A stretch of DNA of 64,000 nt from Raineyella sp034933565 (GCF_034933565.1 NZ_JAYFNG010000021.1:29175-93174), one strand, 5' to 3'; positions 34,695 through 44,699 are shown, numbered from the stretch's first letter. A program made the numbers and translations. Notes: generated from the letters alone by a model not told the origin.

Positions 34695-35813
34695 ATGACC
34701 ACGCCCGCCCGTCCGACCGTCGCCGTCGTCTTCGGCGGTGGCAGCTCCGAGCACGGGGTGTCGTGCCTGACTGCGGCGGGGGTGCTGTCGGCGATCGATC
34801 GGGACAGCTACGAGCTGGTCGCGGTCGGCATCACCCGCTCGGGTCGGTGGGTGCAGCTGGACGTCGACGAGGTGGTCGCGCTGACCACCATCGACGGGAC
34901 GCTGCCCGAGGTCCCGGAGGACCGGGCCGACGCGGTGCTGTCGCGGACGGCCGAGGGAGCCCGGATCGCCACCGTGGAGGGGGACCGGCTGGTCGACGTG
35001 CACCCCATCGACCTGGCGTTCTCGCTGCTGCACGGCCCGATGGGTGAGGACGGCACCATCCAGGGGCTCTTCGAGATGTACGGGGTGCGCTACGTCGGCT
35101 CCGGGGTGACGGCCAGTGCGCTGGCGATGGACAAGATCCGGATGAAGCAGGTGATGGCTCTCAGCGGGCTGCCGATCGGCCCGTGGGTGGGGATCCGCCC
35201 GGGGGAGTGGGCGGCCGATCCCGAGGCGTGCCTGACCTCGGTCCGGGCACTGCACTTTCCGGTCTACGTCAAGCCCGCCCGCGGCGGTTCCAGCGTCGGC
35301 ATCACCAAGGTGACCGACCCTTCGGAGCTGCCGGGCGCGATCGAGCTGGCCCAGCGCTGGGACCCGCGGGTGATCGTCGAGGAGGGCATCCAGGACGCCC
35401 GCGAGATCGAGTGCGGCGTCCTCGCCGACCCCGACGGCGGCCGGCCGGAGGCCTCGGTCGTCGCCGAGATCGAGATGCACACCGCCTCGGGCTTCTACGA
35501 CTTCGACGCGAAGTACCTGCCCGAGGAGCAGGTCAGCCTGCATGTCCCGGCCGACCTCGATCCGGTGCTCGCCGAGCAGGTACGCGAGGTCTCCGTCCGG
35601 GTCTTCGACGCGTTCGACTGCGAGGGGCTGGCCCGGGTGGACTGCTTCCTCACCCGGGACAACACCGTGCTGGTCAACGAGCTCAACACCATGCCGGGCT
35701 TCACCCGGTTCTCGATGTTCCCGCAGGTCTGGGCGGCTGCCGGGGTGGCCTACTCCGAGCTGATCGGCCGGTTGATCGAGCTCGCCCTGGGGCGTCCGGT
35801 CGGCCTGCGCTGA
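34695..35813 (+). CDS. ddl: D-alanine--D-alanine ligase
   Basis: It makes the D-Ala-D-Ala dipeptide for peptidoglycan. The 372-residue ATP-grasp protein has VVFGGGSSEHGVSCLTA, LLHGPMGEDGTIQGLFE, KPARGGSSVGITKV, and the Mg-binding NELNTMPGFT. The ATG follows AGGAGG by 4 nt; a TAGGGT -10 lies further upstream. Co-location with gpsA and thiL is typical for actinobacteria. Confidence 0.96.
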   Translation: MTTPARPTVAVVFGGGSSEHGVSCLTAAGVLSAIDRDSYELVAVGITRSGRWVQLDVDEVVALTTIDGTLPEVPEDRADAVLSRTAEGARIATVEGDRLVDVHPIDLAFSLLHGPMGEDGTIQGLFEMYGVRYVGSGVTASALAMDKIRMKQVMALSGLPIGPWVGIRPGEWAADPEACLTSVRALHFPVYVKPARGGSSVGITKVTDPSELPGAIELAQRWDPRVIVEEGIQDAREIECGVLADPDGGRPEASVVAEIEMHTASGFYDFDAKYLPEEQVSLHVPADLDPVLAEQVREVSVRVFDAFDCEGLARVDCFLTRDNTVLVNELNTMPGFTRFSMFPQVWAAAGVAYSELIGRLIELALGRPVGLR

Positions 35814-35938
35814 TCCGTCGGGCCCGCGGCCACACCGGCCCTGACGGTCTCGATCAGCCGGCCATGGGACCGGCTCGGTGTGACCTCGACGGGTCGTGGG
35901 ACCAGCGGTCGTGACGCCAGCAGCCGTGGGGTCGGCGA

Positions 35939-36421
35939 TCAGCCGGCGCAGGGCCGCAGCAGGGTGTCGTGCCGGGCGACGACCGGGCCGAGCTCGGCCA
36001 GGGCGTCCCCGGTGCTGCCGTACGCGTTCGGCACCCCCACCTGGACGTACGCGGCCCGGCCGACGGTGGTGTACACGGTGCCGGTCACCCCGTCCTGGGC
36101 CCACCAGCCGACGCCGTCCACCTCGAGGCACTGACTGGTGGCGGTCAGGCCCTCGGGCTTCGCCACCCCGCAGGCCAGGGCGATCGGTGGATCGCCCCAG
36201 GCCACCGACAGGGATCCGGTCGTCGCGCGCCGGGGCGACCCGAGGACGGTCCCGGGGGCGTCGGCCACCAGCGCGGTGCAGGTGGCGCGGGTGGCGTCGT
36301 CGACCTGTGGATCGGCCAGCTGCACCGGGGCGCTGCACCCGGTCAGGACCGCCCCCCCGGCCAGGACGACCCCGGTGGCCAGAGCGGTCGCGGCGAGTGG
36401 TGTGCGGGAGCGGCCCCTCAC
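35939..36421 (-). CDS. DUF3515 family lipoprotein
   Basis: The 160-residue protein has a basic N-terminus, a hydrophobic signal segment and the lipobox LTGC, so it should be a membrane-anchored lipoprotein. The rest matches DUF3515, which sits between ddl and thiL in many actinobacteria. The GTG start overlaps the stop of the upstream Lrp-type gene by 4 bp. Role unknown; envelope location is inferred. Confidence 0.75.
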   Translation of the reverse strand: MRGRSRTPLAATALATGVVLAGGAVLTGCSAPVQLADPQVDDATRATCTALVADAPGTVLGSPRRATTGSLSVAWGDPPIALACGVAKPEGLTATSQCLEVDGVGWWAQDGVTGTVYTTVGRAAYVQVGVPNAYGSTGDALAELGPVVARHDTLLRPCAG

Positions 36422-36693
36422 TCGGCCATGACCGGACAGGTCACGGTCCGGGCGATCCCGTCGACCTCCTGGACCGCGCGGATCAGCCGGCCGAGGGCCA
36501 TCATGTCGGTCGCGTGCGCCCGCACGATGACGTCGTAGGGCCCGGTCACGCCGTCGGCGTGCACGACTCCGGCGATGCTGCGGATCGCGGCGGTCACCTC
36601 CTCGCTGCGCCCGACCTCGGTCTGCACCAGGACGTACGCTTCAACCTGCGCCGCTGCTACCTGCGTCGCTCCGGCCTCCGCCGTGCCGACCAT
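36418..36693 (-). CDS. Stand-alone Lrp/AsnC ligand-binding (RAM) domain protein
   Basis: The 91-residue protein is only the C-terminal RAM fold of Lrp/AsnC regulators (VEAYVLVQTEVGRSEEV...VTGPYDVIVRAHA...DGIARTVTCPVMAE) without a DNA-binding domain. Such proteins bind amino acids or modulate full Lrp proteins. GAGGAGAGGGG lies before the ATG at 36693 on the minus strand. It is divergent from thiL. The longer frame to 37161 overlaps thiL and is rejected. Confidence 0.8.
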   Translation of the reverse strand: MVGTAEAGATQVAAAQVEAYVLVQTEVGRSEEVTAAIRSIAGVVHADGVTGPYDVIVRAHATDMMALGRLIRAVQEVDGIARTVTCPVMAE

Positions 36694-36778
36694 GGCTTCC
36701 CCTCTCCTCGTGCCTCGGGGCGCGGCCCCGTGTGGCCTCACGCTACCGTGTCGAGGACACCGACCGACGAGGAGTCCG

Positions 36779-37810
36779 ATGAACCACACCGCCAGCTCCG
36801 GGCGCACACCCTGGCCCTTTCCCGGTCCGCAACCGGGGGAGGAGCCGCCGGGTGCCCGACAGACCATCGCCGACATCGGTGAGTTCGAGCTGATTGCGCA
36901 GATCACCCGCGGACTGTCCCAGAACGACCAGGTGGAGCTCGGCCCGGGCGATGACGCGGCGATCATCCACACCCGGGGCGGTCGTACGCTCTGCAGCGTC
37001 GACATCCTGGTCGAGGGGGTGCACTTCCGCCGCGACTGGTCCTCGGCGATGGACGTCGGCCGCAAGGCGGTCGCGGTGAACGTCGCCGACATCGAGGCGA
37101 TGGGGGCGCGCCCGATCGGCATCCTGATGGGCTTCTCGGCGCCGGCGGACCTGTCCCTCACCTGGGTGCGCTACTTCATCCAGGGCGTCCGTGAGGAGTG
37201 CGACCGGGCCGGGGTGTCGCTGATCGGGGGCGACATCACCAAGGCCCGCGACATCACCATCTCGATCACCATCCTCGGCGACGCCGGCCCCGAGGGCCCG
37301 GTGCTGCGCTCCGGGGCCCGGCCGGGTGACCTGGTCGCCCTCAAGGGCCGGGTCGGCTGGGCCGCGGCCGGGCTCGCCGCGCTGAGCAAGGGGTTCCGGA
37401 CGCCCAAGGCGGTGGTCGAGGCCCAGCAGGTGCCGCAGCCGCCGTACGGCGCCGGACGGGAGGCGGCGCGCGCCGGGGCGAGCGCGATGATCGACGTCTC
37501 CGACGGCCTGCTGGCCGATCTCGGTCACATGGCGCAGCTGTCGGGGGTGTCGATCGACGTGCACCGTTCCGCTCTCGGTATGCCCGAGCCGGTCCGGTCG
37601 GTCGGGCAGGCGACCGGGGTGGACCCGTACGTGTTCCTGCTGACCGGCGGGGAGGACCACGCGCTGGCCGCGACCTTCCCGCCGGGGGCGGTGCCGGCGG
37701 GCTGGACGGTGATCGGTACGGTCGGGGAGGCACCGGCATCGGGACAACAGGCCGTCACGGTGGACGGCCGGGCCTGGGAAGGACAACAGGGATATGACCA
37801 TTTCCACTGA
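36779..37810 (+). CDS. thiL: Thiamine-monophosphate kinase
   Basis: It phosphorylates TMP to the cofactor TPP. The 343-residue protein has GPGDDAAIIH, VDILVEGVHFRRDW, AVNVADIEAMGARP, LIGGDITKA and MIDVSDGLLADLGH. The ATG follows GAGGAG. A ~40-residue N-terminal tail (SSGRTPWPFPGPQPGEE) is extra to the fold. It overlaps thiD by 17 bp. Confidence 0.94.
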   Translation: MNHTASSGRTPWPFPGPQPGEEPPGARQTIADIGEFELIAQITRGLSQNDQVELGPGDDAAIIHTRGGRTLCSVDILVEGVHFRRDWSSAMDVGRKAVAVNVADIEAMGARPIGILMGFSAPADLSLTWVRYFIQGVREECDRAGVSLIGGDITKARDITISITILGDAGPEGPVLRSGARPGDLVALKGRVGWAAAGLAALSKGFRTPKAVVEAQQVPQPPYGAGREAARAGASAMIDVSDGLLADLGHMAQLSGVSIDVHRSALGMPEPVRSVGQATGVDPYVFLLTGGEDHALAATFPPGAVPAGWTVIGTVGEAPASGQQAVTVDGRAWEGQQGYDHFH

Positions 37811-38705
37811 GCGACCCACGACGTCCGCTGAGCGTGACGCGACGCTGCCGACCGCCCGGGTGCTGACGATCGCGGGCACCGACTCCGGTGGGGGAGCGGG
37901 GGTCCCGGCCGATCTGAAGGCGATGATGGCGCTCGGCACACACGGGATGTGCGTGGTCACCGCCGTCACGGCGCAGAACTCCGTCGGGGTGCAGGGCGCC
38001 TGGCCGCTGCCGGACGAGGCGATCCGCGGGCAGTTCCGCAGCGTGGTCGACGACATCGGCGTGGACGCCCTGAAGACCGGCATGCTGGCCTCCGCCGAGA
38101 TCGTCGCCACCGTGGCGGAGCTGATCGACACCGTCCCGCGCCGCGCCGACGGCAGCCGGGTCCCGCTGGTGGTCGACCCGGTCGCGATGTCGAAGCACGG
38201 CGACCCGCTGCTCGCCGCCGAGGCGGTCGCCACCCTGCGCTCGGCCCTTCTCCCGCTCGCCACCGTGCTCACCCCCAACATCCCCGAGGCGGCACTGCTG
38301 ACCGGGCTGTCCCCGTCCACGCCGGCGGCGGTGCTGGCCGGCGCACTGCTGGAGCTGGGGGCCGAGTGGGTGCTGATCAAGGGTGGGCACAAGGAAGGGG
38401 ACGCCGACGACACGCTGGTCTCCTGGACCGGCGAACGGCACGTCTTCCAGGCGGCACGCGCCGACAACACCCACACCCATGGCACCGGCTGCACGATGGC
38501 CTCGCTGATCGCCGCCGGCCTGGGGCAGGGCCTCAGCGTCCCGGAGGCGGTCGGGCTGGCGAAGCGGTTCATGATCGGGGCGATCCCGGCCGGTTACGCG
38601 CTCGGGCGCGGGATCGGGCCGGTCGACCCGCTGTGGCACCTCCGCGCCGCCCTGGCCGACGGCGGCTGGACGCCGGGCCCCGGCCTGCGGACCGCGGCGG
38701 GCTGA
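37794..38705 (+). CDS. thiD: Hydroxymethylpyrimidine / phosphomethylpyrimidine kinase
   Basis: It phosphorylates HMP twice to HMP-PP for thiamine synthesis. The 303-residue ribokinase-fold protein has IAGTDSGGGAGVPADLK, KTGMLASAEIV, DPVAMSKHGDPLL and the catalytic HGTGCTMASLIAAGL. The usual GIQADLK reads GVPADLK here. It is translationally coupled to thiL. TenA at the start of the window can supply its substrate. Confidence 0.93.
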   Translation: MTISTERPTTSAERDATLPTARVLTIAGTDSGGGAGVPADLKAMMALGTHGMCVVTAVTAQNSVGVQGAWPLPDEAIRGQFRSVVDDIGVDALKTGMLASAEIVATVAELIDTVPRRADGSRVPLVVDPVAMSKHGDPLLAAEAVATLRSALLPLATVLTPNIPEAALLTGLSPSTPAAVLAGALLELGAEWVLIKGGHKEGDADDTLVSWTGERHVFQAARADNTHTHGTGCTMASLIAAGLGQGLSVPEAVGLAKRFMIGAIPAGYALGRGIGPVDPLWHLRAALADGGWTPGPGLRTAAG

Positions 38706-38849
38706 GTCGGTCGTCCCGGACCGGTCCTGGCCGATGTCGTCGCCTCGGCACTGCTGCGGCACCGCCGGTGCCGGAGCGGGAGCGGGGAACCCCGGCACCT
38801 GCGGCGTGGGAGCCGCGGAGGCGCGACCCTGATGGCCTAGGGTCGGAGC

Positions 38850-41495
38850 ATGGCGACACGCGCGACTTCCCCGGCGCGTAACACCGGCGGGCGGACCTCC
38901 TCGCAGGCCCGCTCCGGTGGCGTACGCTCCGGGGGTTCCCAGGGATCCTCGGCGAGTACCCGCAGCAAGGGTGGCTCGTCGTCCCGCTCGCCCCAGAAGC
39001 GTCCGGCCGGCGGGCGTCGTACGCCACCGCCGCGTCCCCGCAACCCGTTCGTCGTCCTCTGGGACGGCCTGGCCGGCCTGGTCGGTGCCGGGGTGCGGTC
39101 GATCGGCACCACCGCGCGCGACGTGCCTGCCGACCTGCGCCGCGACGGCGTCGGCCTGGCCCTGATCGGGGCCACCATCGTGCTCGCCGCCGAGTTCTGG
39201 TGGGGTCTGCCCGACCCGGTGGGTCAGTGGCTGGAGTACGCCGTCACCTCCGTCATCGGGATGGCCGCGTACGCCTCACCGCTGCTCACCGCCACGATGG
39301 CCTGGCGGACGATCCGCCACCCCGACACCACCGGCCCCGCCGGGCGGCAGGTGGTCGGCTGGCTGACCGCCGCGCTGGGTCTGCTCGGCCTGGTCAGCGT
39401 CGCCCACGGACTGCCCCGCCCTGCCGACCCGGTGGCCCTGCGGGAGGCCGGCGGCGTGCTCGGCTTCGTCTCCTCGAGCGTCCTCACCGACCTGATGACG
39501 ATGTGGGTGTCGGTGCCGCTGATGGTGCTGCTCACCTTCTACGGCGTGGTCCTGATCGTCGGCATCCCGCTGTACGAGATCCCCGCCCGGATCAACGCGG
39601 CCCGCGAGCGCCTCCCGCGCAGCGCCGAGCGCCCCGAGTACGGCCTCGACGAGCAGGCGTACGACACCCCGATCGTCGGCGAGCGCCGTCGCGGCCGTAC
39701 GGTCCACGGGACCGGGGCGGAGATGAACGACGAGGAGGAGACCGAGGCTGCGCCGGCCCCGACGCGCCGGCGTCGGCGGTCGCGCGAGGACAGCGTGGTG
39801 ATCGCCCGCGCCCCCGAGCCGCGCGAGCGCCCGGACTTCACCGACATCGATCCGATGGCCTTCGACACCGGCGTCGACGCCACCCCGGTCCGGCGCCCGA
39901 AGCCCGCCACGGCCGTGGAGGCGGCCAAGGCCGGCCCGGTCACCGCCGGTCTGGTCCCGCAGGTCACCGTCAACGCACCCGTCGAGACGCCCGACGACTC
40001 ACCGCTGCCGCAGCGCGTCGAGCAGGTCGGCGACGTCGAGTACCGGCTGCCGGAGATGACCGTGCTCAAGGCCGGCACCCCGCCGCAGCCGCGCACCCCG
40101 GCCAACGACGAGATCGTCGGCCGGCTGACCGAGGTCTTCGACGAGTTCGACATCGACGCCCGCGTCACCGGCTACACCCGTGGCCCGACCGTCACCCGCT
40201 ACGAGGTCGAGCTCGGCCCCGGGGTGAAGGTGGAGAAGGTCCTCAACGTCTCCAAGAACCACGCCTACGCGGTGGCCAGCGCGGACGTCCGGATCCTGTC
40301 GCCGATCCCGGGCAAGTCCGCCATCGGCGTGGAGATCCCGAACAAGGACAAGGAGATCGTCTCGCTCGGCGACGTGTTGCGGTCGGCCAAGGCACGCAAC
40401 GACCACGAGCCGATGACGGTCGGCCTGGGCAAGGACGTCGAGGGCGGCTACGTGCTGGCCAACATGGCCAAGATGCCGCATCTGCTCGTCGCCGGTGCCA
40501 CCGGGTCGGGCAAGTCGTCCTTCGTCAACTCGATGATCACCTCGATCCTGGTCCGGGCCACGCCCGAGGAGGTGCGGATGATCCTGGTCGACCCGAAGCG
40601 GGTCGAGCTGACCGCCTACGACGGCATCCCGCATCTGGTCACCCCGATCATCACCTCGCCGAAGAAGGCCGCCGAGGCGCTGCAGTGGGTGGTCCGCGAG
40701 ATGGACCAGCGCTACGACGACCTGGCCGAGTTCGGGTTCAAGCACGTCAAGGACTTCAACAAGGCCGTCCGGGCCGGCCAGGTGCAGCCACCGGCCGGGT
40801 CGGAGCGCGAGGTCCGGCCGTACCCGTACCTGCTGGTGATCGTCGACGAGCTCGCCGACCTGATGATGGTGGCGCCCCGTGACGTCGAGGACTCCATCGT
40901 CCGGATCACCCAGCTGGCCCGGGCCGCCGGCATCCACCTCGTGCTGGCCACTCAGCGCCCGTCCACCGATGTGGTCACCGGCCTGATCAAGGCGAACGTG
41001 CCCTCCCGGCTGGCCTTCGCGACCTCCTCGATGACCGACTCCCGGGTCATCCTCGACCAGCCCGGCGCCGAGAAGCTGGTCGGCCAGGGCGACGGCCTGT
41101 TCCTGCCGATGGGCGCCTCGAAGCCGGTCCGGGTCCAGGGCTCCTGGGTCACCGAGAAGGAGATCCGCGACGTCGTCGAGCTCGTCAGGACCCAGCTGCA
41201 GCCGTCCTACCGCGAGGACGTGGTCGCCCCGGCCGCGTCGAAGAAGGTCGCCGAGGACATCGGTGACGACCTGGAGCTGGTGCTGGAGGCGGCCCAACTG
41301 GTGGTCAACCTGCAGCTCGGCTCGACCTCCATGCTGCAGCGCAAGCTGCGGGTCGGGTTCGCCAAGGCAGGCCGGCTGATGGACATCCTGGAGACCCGCG
41401 GCGTCGTCGGGCCGTCGGAGGGGTCCAAGCCGCGTGACGTGATGGTGAAGCCCGACGATCTCGACGAGGTGCTGGAGAACCTCCAGCAGGGCTGA
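38850..41495 (+). CDS. ftsK: DNA translocase FtsK/SpoIIIE
   Basis: It pumps chromosome ends through the division septum. The 881-residue protein has a basic N-terminus, four membrane segments (about residues 100-240), a Pro/Arg/Glu-rich linker, and the RecA-like motor with Walker A GATGSGKSSF and Walker B VIVDELADLMMV. The C-terminal gamma winged helix reads STSMLQRKLRVGFAKAGRLM. TAGGGT (38838-38843) is 6 nt before the ATG, suggesting a leaderless mRNA. Confidence 0.95.
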   Translation: MATRATSPARNTGGRTSSQARSGGVRSGGSQGSSASTRSKGGSSSRSPQKRPAGGRRTPPPRPRNPFVVLWDGLAGLVGAGVRSIGTTARDVPADLRRDGVGLALIGATIVLAAEFWWGLPDPVGQWLEYAVTSVIGMAAYASPLLTATMAWRTIRHPDTTGPAGRQVVGWLTAALGLLGLVSVAHGLPRPADPVALREAGGVLGFVSSSVLTDLMTMWVSVPLMVLLTFYGVVLIVGIPLYEIPARINAARERLPRSAERPEYGLDEQAYDTPIVGERRRGRTVHGTGAEMNDEEETEAAPAPTRRRRRSREDSVVIARAPEPRERPDFTDIDPMAFDTGVDATPVRRPKPATAVEAAKAGPVTAGLVPQVTVNAPVETPDDSPLPQRVEQVGDVEYRLPEMTVLKAGTPPQPRTPANDEIVGRLTEVFDEFDIDARVTGYTRGPTVTRYEVELGPGVKVEKVLNVSKNHAYAVASADVRILSPIPGKSAIGVEIPNKDKEIVSLGDVLRSAKARNDHEPMTVGLGKDVEGGYVLANMAKMPHLLVAGATGSGKSSFVNSMITSILVRATPEEVRMILVDPKRVELTAYDGIPHLVTPIITSPKKAAEALQWVVREMDQRYDDLAEFGFKHVKDFNKAVRAGQVQPPAGSEREVRPYPYLLVIVDELADLMMVAPRDVEDSIVRITQLARAAGIHLVLATQRPSTDVVTGLIKANVPSRLAFATSSMTDSRVILDQPGAEKLVGQGDGLFLPMGASKPVRVQGSWVTEKEIRDVVELVRTQLQPSYREDVVAPAASKKVAEDIGDDLELVLEAAQLVVNLQLGSTSMLQRKLRVGFAKAGRLMDILETRGVVGPSEGSKPRDVMVKPDDLDEVLENLQQG

Positions 41496-41618
41496 CCGCG
41501 GCCCGGCGTGCCCCGGCCCGTGGCCGGTGCTGCCCGGCGTTCCCCCGGGGCGGCGCCGGTGGCCGCTCGGCCGGGTCGGGGGCCGGCGGGGGATTCGTGG
41601 GGGATACTGGACGGCATC

Positions 41619-43097
41619 ATGAGTGATGGAACTTCAGACCTGCTGTCGGTGCACCTGGTCTCCCTGGGCTGTGCACGCAACGACGTCGATTCCGAGGAGC
41701 TGGCGGCCCGGCTGGCCGAGGGGGGCTTCCGGCTCGTCGACGAGGCCGACGGTGCCGACGCGGTGATGGTGAACACCTGCGGGTTCATCACCCAGGCGAA
41801 GCAGGAGTCCGTGGAGGTGCTGCTGGAGGCGGCCGACCTGAAGGCCGAGGGCCGCACACAGGCTGTCGTCGCGGTCGGCTGCATGGCCGAGCGGTACGGC
41901 GCCGACCTCGCCGCGGAGCTGCCGGAGGCCGACGTGCTGGGCTTCGACGACTACGACGACATCGTCGCCCGGCTGCAGGGCATCCTGCACGGCGTACGCC
42001 CCACCCCGCACGTCCCGCGGGACCGGCGCGAACTGCTGCCGATCACCCCGGTCGAACGCCAGGCCGCCGTCGGGGGGATCGTCGTCCCCGGCGTGACCCA
42101 CGCCGGCTCGGCCCACCTCGGGATCGGCCCCGCACCGGCGAGCGGGCCCCGGGAGTTCCACCGCCGGCTCTCCGGTGCTCCTTCGGCACCGCTGAAGATC
42201 GCGTCGGGCTGCGACCGACGGTGTGCGTTCTGCGCCATCCCCTCGTTCCGCGGGTCGTACGTGTCGCGGGCGGTCGACGACATCGTCGCGGAGGCCCGCT
42301 GGCTGGCGAGCCAGGGCGTCCGCGAGGCCTTCCTGGTCTCGGAGAACACCTCCTCGTACGGCAAGGACCTCGGGCCGGGACAGGACCTCGAGGTGCTGCT
42401 CCGCGAGCTGTCGGGGATCGATGAACTGCCGTGGATCCGGGTGAGCTACCTGCAGCCGGCCGAGCTCCGCCCCGGGCTGGTCGGGACGATGGGCCGGCTG
42501 GACAAGGTCGTCGACTACTTCGATCTGTCGTTCCAGCACGCCGCCCCTGACGTCCTGCGCCGGATGCGTCGCTTCGGCGACCCCGATGCCTTCCTCGACC
42601 TGATCGGGCAGGTCCGGTCCGCCGCCCCGCAGGCCGGCATCCGGGCCAACGTCATCGCCGGCTTCCCGGGCGAGACCGAGCGCGACGTCGAGCTGCTCGC
42701 CGACTTCCTGCGGGCCGCCCGCCTCGACGTCTGCGGCGTCTTCGCCTACTCCGACGAGGAGGGCACCGAGGGCGTACGCCTCGACGGTCACCTGCCCGAG
42801 GACGAGATCGAGGACCGCCGGGCGATGCTCGCCGACCTCGTCATGGAGGTGATGGAGGACCGCGCCACCGACCGGGTCGGCGAGGAGCTGACCGTCCTGC
42901 TCGAGGCCCGCGACGAGGAGGACGGCTCCTGGGTGGGCCGCGCCGCCCACCAGGGGCCCGAGGTCGACGGGGTGACCACCCTCGACCCGGCGGCGGTCGG
43001 CGACGCCCACTATGCCGTCGGTGACTTCGTCCGCGCCCGGGTCACCGACGCCGAGGGCATCGACCTGGTCGCCCGTCCGCTGGAGGAGGTCCGATGA
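41619..43097 (+). CDS. rimO: Ribosomal protein S12 methylthiotransferase
   Basis: This radical-SAM enzyme methylthiolates an Asp of ribosomal protein S12. The 492-residue protein has the N-terminal cluster cysteines in LGCARNDVDSEE, NTCGFI and GCMAERY, the radical-SAM CDRRCAFCAIP, and a C-terminal TRAM domain. RimO rather than MiaB is supported by GCARNDVD and by a separate miaB at 53 kb. A 50-residue insertion lies before the radical-SAM motif. ATG 41619 lies 10 nt after GATACT. Confidence 0.93.
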   Translation: MSDGTSDLLSVHLVSLGCARNDVDSEELAARLAEGGFRLVDEADGADAVMVNTCGFITQAKQESVEVLLEAADLKAEGRTQAVVAVGCMAERYGADLAAELPEADVLGFDDYDDIVARLQGILHGVRPTPHVPRDRRELLPITPVERQAAVGGIVVPGVTHAGSAHLGIGPAPASGPREFHRRLSGAPSAPLKIASGCDRRCAFCAIPSFRGSYVSRAVDDIVAEARWLASQGVREAFLVSENTSSYGKDLGPGQDLEVLLRELSGIDELPWIRVSYLQPAELRPGLVGTMGRLDKVVDYFDLSFQHAAPDVLRRMRRFGDPDAFLDLIGQVRSAAPQAGIRANVIAGFPGETERDVELLADFLRAARLDVCGVFAYSDEEGTEGVRLDGHLPEDEIEDRRAMLADLVMEVMEDRATDRVGEELTVLLEARDEEDGSWVGRAAHQGPEVDGVTTLDPAAVGDAHYAVGDFVRARVTDAEGIDLVARPLEEVR

Positions 43098-43705
43098 GTG
43101 CTGACCGCCATGGCGAGCCGTCCCCCTGGAACGTACCCAATGCGCTGACCGTCCTGCGCATCCTGATGGTCCCGCTGTTCGGCTGGATGCTGCTCGCGCA
43201 CCCGGACCAGGCCGGCTGGCGCTGGGCCACCACCGGGGTGTTCGTCCTGGCGATGGTGACCGACTTCATCGACGGCCATCTGGCCCGTTCCCGCAACCTC
43301 GTCACCAGCTTCGGCAAGCTGATGGATCCGATCGCCGACAAGGCGCTCACCGGGATGGCCTTCATCGGCCTGAGCATCATCGGCGAGCTGTGGTGGTGGG
43401 TGACGATCGTCATCCTGCTGCGCGAATGGGGCATCACGGTGATGCGCTTCTTCATCCTCAAGTACGGGGTGATGGCGGCCAACCGCGGCGGCAAGGCGAA
43501 GACGATGACCCAGTCGGCCGCCCTGGTCCTGTACCTGTTGCCGTTGCCGGCCGCCGGGCTGTCGATCGGCGGGGTGGCGGAGATCCTCTCCTGGGTGCTG
43601 ATGGCTGCGGCGTTCCTGCTCACCGTGCTCACCGGGCTGGACTACCTGCGCGAGGCCGCCCGGATGCGCTCCTCCTACCTCGCCGCCCACCCCGAGGCCC
43701 GATGA
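43094..43705 (+). CDS. pgsA: CDP-diacylglycerol--glycerol-3-phosphate 3-phosphatidyltransferase
   Basis: It makes phosphatidylglycerol phosphate in the membrane. The 203-residue protein has several membrane segments and the CDP-alcohol phosphotransferase signature D-x2-DG-x2-AR-x8-G-x3-D-x3-D in TDFIDGHLARSRNLV and FGKLMDPIADK. It overlaps rimO and cinA by 4 bp each, so all three are translated as one unit. Confidence 0.92.
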   Translation: MSADRHGEPSPWNVPNALTVLRILMVPLFGWMLLAHPDQAGWRWATTGVFVLAMVTDFIDGHLARSRNLVTSFGKLMDPIADKALTGMAFIGLSIIGELWWWVTIVILLREWGITVMRFFILKYGVMAANRGGKAKTMTQSAALVLYLLPLPAAGLSIGGVAEILSWVLMAAAFLLTVLTGLDYLREAARMRSSYLAAHPEAR

Positions 43706-44331
43706 TCCTCCCCGACCTGCCGTACGGGCCCACCCCTGCCGCCATGCCGGGCCCCCCACCCGGGACCCGCGTCTCGACGGTCCGGTCGGCCGGGACCGGG
43801 CCGGTGCGACCCCGGGTGGGCGGTGCCCTCACCCGGGGCGCCGCGCCCAGTGACCCGGCGTACGACCTCGCGGTGGACCTGCTGGACCTGCTGGGGCGCA
43901 CACCGGCCACACTGGCCACCTGCGAGTCCCTCACCGGGGGCCTGCTGGGCGCGACCCTGACATCGGTCGCCGGGGCCTCCGCGGTCTACCGTGGCGGTCT
44001 CATCACGTACGCCACCGACCTCAAGCACTCGCTGGCCGGCGTGGACGCGGGGGAGCTGGCCCGCGACGGCGCCGTGGCCATCTCCACCGCCCTCGCGATG
44101 GCGGCCGGTGCCCGGGAGACCTGCCGGGCCGACTGGGGCGTCGGGGTCACCGGCGTGGCGGGGCCCGATCCCCAGGAGGGACATCCGGCCGGCACCGTCT
44201 TCATCGCTGTGGCCGATCGTTCCGGTGCCGCGGCGCGCGAGTATCGCTTCGACGGCGACCGGCACACGATCCGCACCCGGTCGGTCGAGGAGGCGTTGCG
44301 TCGGCTCCTGGAGGCCTGCCGCCAGGCCTGA
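43702..44331 (+). CDS. cinA: Nicotinamide-nucleotide amidohydrolase (CinA C-terminal type)
   Basis: PncC-type enzymes deamidate NMN. The 209-residue protein has only the C-terminal CinA domain (TLATCESLTGGLLGATLTSV, GGLITYATDLK, GVTGVAGPDPQEGHPAGT), without the N-terminal MocF-like domain. The first ~55 residues are a Pro/Gly/Arg-rich extension. ATGA overlap with pgsA. This rimO-pgsA-cinA-clgR order is conserved in actinobacteria. Confidence 0.9.
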   Translation: MILPDLPYGPTPAAMPGPPPGTRVSTVRSAGTGPVRPRVGGALTRGAAPSDPAYDLAVDLLDLLGRTPATLATCESLTGGLLGATLTSVAGASAVYRGGLITYATDLKHSLAGVDAGELARDGAVAISTALAMAAGARETCRADWGVGVTGVAGPDPQEGHPAGTVFIAVADRSGAAAREYRFDGDRHTIRTRSVEEALRRLLEACRQA

Positions 44332-44384
44332 ACCGGCGTACGCGTCAGGGTGGCGGGCGATTGTCCGCCGGGTAGACTGACGCC

Positions 44385-44699
44385 ATGGCCCCTGTCACCG
44401 ACATCTCCAAGCCCGCGCTGATGCGCGAGCATCTCGGCGCCACCTTGCGCTCCGAGCGTGTGGCACAGGGCAAGACTCTCCGGGACGTGTCCCGACGCGC
44501 AGGGGTGAGCCTCGGCTACCTCTCAGAGGTCGAGCGGGGTCAGAAGGAGGCCTCCAGCGAGCTCCTTGCCGCGATCTGCGGGGCGCTCAACGTCCCGATG
44601 TCGCACGTGATCGGGGATGTCGCTGAGCGGATGGCCGATACCGAGCGCACCATCACCCCGCTCCCGCTGCGGCCCCGGGCCACCGCGACGGCCGCCTGA
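44385..44699 (+). CDS. clgR: ClgR-like helix-turn-helix regulator
   Basis: The 104-residue XRE-type protein has TLRDVSRRAGVSLGYLSEVE and RGQKEASSELLAAICGAL, nearly diagnostic for ClgR, which activates clp protease and other stress genes. TAGACT (44373-44378) is exactly 6 nt before the ATG with no Shine-Dalgarno, so a leaderless mRNA is likely. Position between cinA and recA agrees with mycobacteria and streptomycetes. Confidence 0.9.
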   Translation: MAPVTDISKPALMREHLGATLRSERVAQGKTLRDVSRRAGVSLGYLSEVERGQKEASSELLAAICGALNVPMSHVIGDVAERMADTERTITPLPLRPRATATAA